Assembly (NCBI RefSeq): GCF_018614095.1
Contig: NZ_JAGGOY010000061.1
Location: 73,771 to 137,770, forward strand
Source: Streptomyces sp. ISL-87
GTDB lineage: Bacteria > Actinomycetota > Actinomycetes > Streptomycetales > Streptomycetaceae
Direction of reading: 5' to 3'
Length of the DNA stretch: 64,000 bases
Positions 59,558-64,000 of this stretch are shown one piece after another. The notes under the pieces are model-generated. The model searched no databases, was not told where the DNA came from, and was given only the letters and a program-made list of their open reading frames with translations. The translations under genes were made by a program, and so were the position numbers. The stretch's first letter is position 1, and every line of letters begins with the position of its first letter.

Positions 59558-61192
59558 CTAGAGCTGGTCGGCGAGGGCCTTGAACGCGGGCCAGGGCTGT
59601 TGCGGCGCCCGGGCGTCCCAGACCTTCTGCGACAGGGCGGCCAGGGGGAGGCGGATGCCGGCCGCGACCTGGGACTGGGTCTGGGCTGCGGAGCGGTCGC
59701 ACCAGACGGCGAGCCGCGCGCCCAGGATCTGGTCCCCGTACCGCGTGGGCACCGCGCTCGTCCCGCGCAGTACGAGCGGGGTCCACTGCTCGTATATTCG
59801 CCGCCCGGTCGGGTACGTGAACTGGTTCGGCTCACCGAGCACGTAGTAGAGGTACTCGTCGTTGAGGTTGACGACCTTCCGGCCCGCGCTGAGGTAGGCC
59901 AGCGGCGGCCGGGCGCCGTTCTCCTTGCCGGTCCAGTACTCGACCTGGATGTCCTTGGCGGCTGTGGCGACCCCGCCCGGGAAGAAGCCGTCGTTCCACG
60001 CCTTGAGCGCCTTGCCCGACGGCCGCACCACGGCCGCGCGGTCGTTCAGCCAGCCCGTCGCCAGGTCCTGCACCCGCCCCGAGGGCCCGTACCGCTGCCG
60101 CGCCGCGCTCGCGAGCTGCGGGAAGGAGGCCTGCGGGTCGCTGACCACCAGGGCCTGGTACTCGTCGGCGCCCAGGTGCCAGGAGCCGGCCGGGAACAGC
60201 GGCAGGTACTCGCGCAGCAGGTCGTCCACGAGCTTGGCCGCCGCCGGGTTGGATATGTCCACGGCGCCCTGCACCGCCCGGCCCTGCACGTTGCGCAGTT
60301 GCAGGCCGGGGTGGGCGCGCAGCACCGCGCCTAGGTGGCCCGGCGAGTCGATCTCGGGGACCACGGCGATGTGCAGGCGGGCGGCGAGGGCCGTGATCCG
60401 GCGCACGTCGGCCTTGGTGAGGTGCGGGGTGGACACGATCTCGGGGTGGCTGCCGGACTCGATCCGGAACGCCTGGTCGTCGGAGAAGTGCAGGCCGAGC
60501 TGGTTCAGCTTCAGGTCGGCCATCTCGCGCAGCCGGTTCTCTATCCAGTCGGGGGTGAAGTGCTTGCGCGCGATGTCGAGGTTGAGGCCGCGCTGGGGCT
60601 TGGCCGGGCCGTCGCGCACGGTTCCCTCAGGGGCGAGTCCGCCGGTCCGCACCGCCTGTTTCAGGGTGCGCGTGCCGTAGAAGACCCCGGCCTCGTCGGG
60701 TCCGGTGATGCGGACCTGCCCGTCGCGCACGGTGAGGGTGTACGACTCGGCGGGCCCGGAGTCCTTTGACCCGAGGGCGAGTTGGACGTCTCCGCGGCGT
60801 GGCGCGGCGGACTCCGCGAAGCCGATGTGGAGTTCACCGGCGAGCAGTCTGCCTTCGTCGGACAGGGCCGCGCTGTCGGCGGGCGGAACGACCACCCGGG
60901 CGTCGGCGGCGGGCTTCCACCCGGGGCCGCGGGCCGGTGTGTGCTCGCGTACGGCCGGGATGGTGCGCGGCGCGGTGGACAGCGGGTAGGACGGGGTCGG
61001 CGAGGGCGTGGGCGTGGGCGTGGCGGTCCCGGCGGGGGCGGAGGCGGACGGGCCGGTGGCGGGACCGGTCGGGGCGGACCGGGCGTCGCCCGAGCTCGCC
61101 GTACAGGCCGGTACGGCGAGGGAGATCAGCGCGGCGACGCTTGCCGTCGCGAGGACGTGGACTCTCCTGGCCTGCCTGGAATGGCTCATCAC
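59558..61192 (-). CDS. Beta-N-acetylhexosaminidase lipoprotein (GH20)
   Basis: A 544-residue GH20 enzyme. Signal with lipobox LAVPAC near residue 30, then a Ser/Pro/Thr-rich linker, the GH20b-like domain (SYTLTVRDGQVRITG, GVFYGTRTLKQAV), and the catalytic barrel: RGLNLDIARKHF, LNQLGLHFSDDQAF, and the paired acid motif SWHLGADEYQ (Asp-Glu). It removes terminal GlcNAc or GalNAc, probably from chitin fragments or cell-wall sugars, at the cell surface. ATG 61192, with a second ATG directly after. Confidence 0.93.
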   Translation of the reverse strand: MMSHSRQARRVHVLATASVAALISLAVPACTASSGDARSAPTGPATGPSASAPAGTATPTPTPSPTPSYPLSTAPRTIPAVREHTPARGPGWKPAADARVVVPPADSAALSDEGRLLAGELHIGFAESAAPRRGDVQLALGSKDSGPAESYTLTVRDGQVRITGPDEAGVFYGTRTLKQAVRTGGLAPEGTVRDGPAKPQRGLNLDIARKHFTPDWIENRLREMADLKLNQLGLHFSDDQAFRIESGSHPEIVSTPHLTKADVRRITALAARLHIAVVPEIDSPGHLGAVLRAHPGLQLRNVQGRAVQGAVDISNPAAAKLVDDLLREYLPLFPAGSWHLGADEYQALVVSDPQASFPQLASAARQRYGPSGRVQDLATGWLNDRAAVVRPSGKALKAWNDGFFPGGVATAAKDIQVEYWTGKENGARPPLAYLSAGRKVVNLNDEYLYYVLGEPNQFTYPTGRRIYEQWTPLVLRGTSAVPTRYGDQILGARLAVWCDRSAAQTQSQVAAGIRLPLAALSQKVWDARAPQQPWPAFKALADQL

Positions 61193-61251
61193 ACACCCGT
61201 TCTCCCCCGTACCAACGTGGCACGGGGGACGGGGCCGCGCTACCCGGGCCG

Positions 61252-61431
61252 TCAGCCGTCAGTCCAGGACGGCGGGTGGCCGCCCGCGTCGAGGACGGTG
61301 ACGCTGGTCGTGACCCCGCGGAGAGCCTGTTCGGCGGCGGTGCGGGCGGCGGCCACGAGGAGTTCGGCGTCCTCGGTGGTCAGCGGGGCTACGGCGGTAC
61401 GGGCGGCGGCGGCGGTGCTGGTGCTGGACAT
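61252..61431 (-). pseudogene. Truncated GlcG/HbpS-family gene
   Basis: A 59-residue frame starting at ATG 61431 (AGGAG at 61441-61445) reads LTTEDAELLVAAARTAAEQ and SVTVLDAGGHPPSWTDG, the beginning of a GlcG/HbpS haem-binding-like protein (normally ~140 residues), then stops at TGA 61254-61252. The conserved VxDAGGH motif is present but everything after it is missing. Downstream DNA matches nothing in the family. It lies downstream of an MFS relic that is truncated at the other end. Confidence 0.65.
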
Positions 61432-61470
61432 GCGGGAGTTCTCCTGGGTTTTCGTACGAGGTGTCGTGGA

Positions 61471-62175
61471 TCAGCGGTGGACGGAGAGGGCTGCGGGGGC
61501 GCCGGGGGCGCCGGCCGCGACGATCCGGCCCGGGCGGCCCGCCGTACGGCGCTCCAGGGAGCCGGAGACCACGGCGAGGACGAGGGCGGAGCCGGCGAGG
61601 GCCGCGCCGACCCAGTTCGGGGCGGTCCAGCCGAGCCCGGCGGCGATGACGAGCCCGCCCAGCCAGGCGGCGAGCGCGTTACCGAGGTTGAAGGCGCCGA
61701 TGTTGACGGCGGAGGCCAGGGTGGGGGCGCCGGCGGCCTGGTCCAGGACCCGCTTCTGCAGCGGGGGCACGGTCGCGAAGCCGAGGGCCCCGATGAGCAC
61801 GACGGTGACGGCGGCGCCGGCCTTGGTGTGCGCCGTGAGGGTGAAGACCGCCAGTACGACGGCCAGCGCGCCAAGGGACACGTACAGCATCGGCATCAGC
61901 GCGCGGTCCGCGAACCGGCCGCCGATGAGGTTGCCGGCGACCATGCCGAGGCCGAAGAGCACGAGCAGCCAGGTGACGGAGGTGTCGGCGAAGCCCGCGA
62001 CGTTGGTCATCATCGGGGTGATGTAGGTGATCGCGGCGAAGACCCCGCCGAAGCCGAGCACCGTCATCGCCATGGCGAGCAGCACCTGGACGTTGCGGAA
62101 GGCGGCCAGCTCGTGGCGGATGCGGACGCCCTCGGGCCGCAGGGCCGGGGTGTCCCGGCCCTCGCGGGTCAGTGC
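61471..62175 (-). pseudogene. 5'-truncated MFS transporter (DHA1-like)
   Basis: The readable part begins near 62175 with TREGRDTPALRPEGVRIRHEL, then AFRNVQVLLAMAMTVLGFGG, RFADRALMPMLYVSLGALAV, and ends TAGRPGRIVAAGAP to TGA at 61471. This is the C-terminal six-helix half of a DHA1-type drug-efflux MFS protein (normally ~400 residues). The N-terminal half is gone: upstream the frame runs into the end of the Pro/Ser-rich gene, whose TGA lies at 62171-62169. ATG 62085 could restart a ~204-residue protein, but a half transporter is unlikely to function. Confidence 0.75.
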
Positions 62176-62687
62176 GGGGACTTGCTGAGGCTCGGGCTCG
62201 CGGAGGGCGTCAGGGAGCCGGCGGGCGTGGGCCGGCCCTCGCCGGCGGACCGGGTGGAGGTGGGCGGGGCCGAGCCCGACGGAGAGACCGGCGGGGCCGC
62301 GCTCGACGGGGACAGCGACGGAGACAGCGACGGAGACAGCGACGGACCCGGCGTGGGGGTCGCCCTCGGCGTAGGTGACGATGACGGGCTCCGAGTTACC
62401 GATCCGGTCGCCGGAGCGGGCCCCGTGATCTCGGGCGGCGCGGCCGGCGGCACCGGCCGGACCGACGGCCTTTCCGGCGCCAGCACCAGGTATCCGACCA
62501 CGGCCGCGGCCGCCGTGGCCAGACCGGCTAGGGGCAGGGCGAAGCGCCGCAACCGCGCGCCCGGCAGCCGCCGCAGATGCGGTCCCGGCGGATCGGCGGG
62601 CCGGAGATCGCGCACGGTGATGTCGTCGGCCCGCGCGGCCAGCGCCTGCCGCAGTACGCGTTCGACGGGGCGTTCGCCGTACGTCAT
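62169..62687 (-). CDS. Membrane protein with Pro/Ser-rich tail, coupled to ECF sigma factor
   Basis: A 172-residue protein. The first ~45 residues are cytosolic (VERVLRQALAARADDITVRDLRP), then one membrane helix (LPLAGLATAAAAVVGYLVLA) and an external Pro/Ser/Thr tail with SLSPSLSPSLSP repeats. Its start overlaps the sigma-factor stop (ATGA), the place where an anti-sigma factor is usually encoded; no zinc motif is visible, so that role is only inferred. Its 3' end abuts the truncated MFS gene. Confidence 0.75.
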   Translation of the reverse strand: MTYGERPVERVLRQALAARADDITVRDLRPADPPGPHLRRLPGARLRRFALPLAGLATAAAAVVGYLVLAPERPSVRPVPPAAPPEITGPAPATGSVTRSPSSSPTPRATPTPGPSLSPSLSPSLSPSSAAPPVSPSGSAPPTSTRSAGEGRPTPAGSLTPSASPSLSKSPH

Positions 62688-63355
62688 ATCCGACCCTCCA
62701 GGATCTGTTCCAGCGCGTCCAGCCCCCGGCTCGCGTTCGATTTGACCGAGCCCTTGCTGATCCCGAGCGTGGCTGCGATCTCCGCCTCGCTGAGGTCGGC
62801 CCAGTAGCGCAGCACCAGCACCTGGCGCCGACGTGGCGTCAGCCGGCCGAGCGCGGCGAGCACTTCGCGGTGCGCCTCGTCCAGGACGACGGACGCCTCG
62901 GCGGACGGTATGTCGGCCGCCGCGGGCGGGGTCCAGGCGCGGGCCGTCCGCCTGCGGCGCAGCACGGAGCGCGAGGTGTTCACGACGGCGGTGCGGAGGT
63001 AACCCAGTGCGTTGTCCACCTCCGTGATGTGCTCCCCGTGGCGCCGGTAGAGAGCGGTGAAGGCGTCCTGCACCACGTCCTCGGCGGTGGCCAGGTCGTC
63101 GACGAGCAGGACGGCCAGCCGGACCATGCGGAGCCGGTGCGCGTGGTAGAGCGCGCTGACGGTCGGCGGCTGCCCGGAATCGCCGTGGCCCATGGGGTGG
63201 TCGTGGCCGTAGGTGAAGGTGTACGGGTTCCCGTGCGGCTGGGGCGGGACGGGCGGCGCGGATCGCTCTCCGCGCAGCAGCCACCACCAAAAGCCCCGCC
63301 GCGTCCGGCCGGAGCCGGGCGCGAGGGGGCCTGCGGTTGACGCGAGGTGGAGCAC
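62684..63355 (-). CDS. SigE-family ECF RNA polymerase sigma factor
   Basis: A 223-residue ECF sigma factor. An N-terminal ~54-residue extension includes GFWWWLLRGERSAPP, then region 2 (ALYHAHRLRMVRLAVLLV, AEDVVQDAFTALYRR) and region 4 (RRRQVLVLRYWADLSEAEIAATLGISKGSVKSNASRGL). GTG 63355 has GAGGA overlapping the stop of the surface-protein gene, 8 bp upstream. Genes order surface protein, sigma, membrane protein suggests a cell-surface stress regulon; an ECF-like promoter lies ahead of the first gene. Confidence 0.88.
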   Translation of the reverse strand: MLHLASTAGPLAPGSGRTRRGFWWWLLRGERSAPPVPPQPHGNPYTFTYGHDHPMGHGDSGQPPTVSALYHAHRLRMVRLAVLLVDDLATAEDVVQDAFTALYRRHGEHITEVDNALGYLRTAVVNTSRSVLRRRRTARAWTPPAAADIPSAEASVVLDEAHREVLAALGRLTPRRRQVLVLRYWADLSEAEIAATLGISKGSVKSNASRGLDALEQILEGRI

Positions 63356-63363
63356 GGGGATCC

Positions 63364-63849
63364 TCAGCTGACGCGGCGCCGCACGGTGTACAGGGCGCCC
63401 CCTCCGACGGCGATGAGCCCGACGGCGCCGGCCCCGAGGGCGATGGTGGTGGCGGAGGACCCAGTATGCGCGAGCTCGTCCGCGGACCCGGCACTCGGGG
63501 CGGCGCTCGGAACGGCACTCGGGGAAGCGGTCTGGCCGGCGGTCGGGACGGCACTCGGGGAGGCGCTCTGGCCCGCGGTCGGAACCGCACTCGGGGAGGC
63601 GCTCTGGCCCGCGGTCGGGACGGCGCTCGGAGAGGCACTCCGGCCCGCGGTCGGAAGGGAACTCGGGGAGGCGCTCGGAACGGCACTCGGGGAGGCACTC
63701 GGCACCGCGCTGGCCGTGGGCGTGGCCGCGGCGGCCGGCCCCTGCGCGGCGAAGGCCGGCCCGGCCAGAGCGACGGCCACCCCGGCGGCGGCAGCGGTGA
63801 CGGCCGCCGCCCGGCGGACGGGCAGGTGGACGCGCTTGAGGTTCTTCAC
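63364..63849 (-). CDS. Repeat-containing surface protein with LAXTG sortase signal
   Basis: A 161-residue secreted protein. Signal peptide (RRAAAVTAAAAGVAVALAG), a mature region of four 12-residue repeats with consensus PTAGQSASPSAV flanked by shorter units, then the sortase motif LAHTG, a hydrophobic helix (TTIALGAGAVGLIAVGGGAL) and RRR. LAXTG is the class E sortase signal of Streptomyces. It would be covalently attached to peptidoglycan. GTG 63849 has GGAG upstream. Confidence 0.85.
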   Translation of the reverse strand: MKNLKRVHLPVRRAAAVTAAAAGVAVALAGPAFAAQGPAAAATPTASAVPSASPSAVPSASPSSLPTAGRSASPSAVPTAGQSASPSAVPTAGQSASPSAVPTAGQTASPSAVPSAAPSAGSADELAHTGSSATTIALGAGAVGLIAVGGGALYTVRRRVS

Positions 63850-63904
63850 GGTGGTTCTCCACGGTCGGCTGTGGGACGCGGAATCACGCCCTTCACCCCC
63901 GCAC

Positions 63905-63930
63905 GACGCGCGACCCGCCATGTGGTTGCC
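63905..63930 (-). promoter_or_regulatory. ECF-type promoter ahead of the surface-protein/sigma operon
   Basis: On the minus strand GGCAACC (63930-63924) and CGTC (63908-63905) are separated by 15 nt, the classical ECF -35/-10 arrangement (AAC motif and CGTC). It lies about 55 bp upstream of the surface-protein start and would allow autoregulation by the sigma factor. The rest of 63850-64000 shows no gene. Confidence 0.5.
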
Positions 63931-64000
63931 GCCTCCGCGAAAAAACTTTTCCCCGGCCCCTGATCCGCCGGACACCCCCGAGTGCCGTGGCCGGAAAGGT

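Noticed and set aside
61471..62085. Short complete MFS protein starting at ATG 62085
   Set aside because: In-frame similarity continues upstream of that ATG and half the helices are missing, so truncation is more likely.

Overview
The window is a high-GC actinomycete chromosome segment, almost certainly from a Streptomyces. Supporting markers are a short chaplin with a σBldN-like promoter, two tyrosinase/cofactor pairs, a mycothiol-dependent formaldehyde dehydrogenase, TerD and DUF3040 proteins, a class E (LAXTG-type) sortase substrate, frequent GTG/TTG starts and many 4-nt start/stop overlaps. No plasmid, phage or complete transposon is present. There is no CRISPR array and no large biosynthetic cluster.

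Layout. 1-7.6 kb: a serpin remnant, an aldo/keto reductase, a membrane-tethered sigma factor fused to a zinc-finger motif and an external CAP domain, a DEAH helicase and glutamate decarboxylase. 7.8-15 kb: melC1-melC2, a CitA/DcuS-type two-component pair divergent from the dicarboxylate carrier DctA, and a secreted subtilase. 15-25 kb: FhuF-like protein, MFS carriers, hydrolases, acetyltransferase, secreted phosphoesterase and esterases. 25-34 kb: chaplin, second tyrosinase pair, and an acyl-CoA catabolic cluster (two acyl-CoA dehydrogenases, quinone oxidoreductase, SDR, enoyl-CoA hydratase) with two operator-like dyads. 34-47 kb: mycothiol dehydrogenase, LysR/DapA-like pair, a DUF5954 pseudogene carrying an IS200/IS605-like hairpin remnant, a LysM/SLT lysozyme-like protein, a Ser/Thr kinase, PNGase A, a nonapeptide-repeat membrane protein, DMT and PAP2 genes, and a TetR gene behind operators spaced exactly 16 bp apart. 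47-53.6 kb: TerD plus a four-gene cassette (LRR, ankyrin, MoxR ATPase, HExxH/VWA protein), the best candidate here for a poorly described system. 53.6-64 kb: a tRNA-like sequence, small genes, a glutamate-type binding protein, secreted nuclease, GH20 hexosaminidase, and an ECF sigma operon with an LAXTG surface protein.

The segment shows repeated small-scale decay. The serpin, DUF5954, an RraA tail, a DUF-like gene at 54.3 kb, a GlcG/HbpS head and an MFS tail are all broken. Two frameshifts lie in G runs, so sequencing error must be excluded for those. Functional assignments come from motifs and family memory only; no database search was possible.
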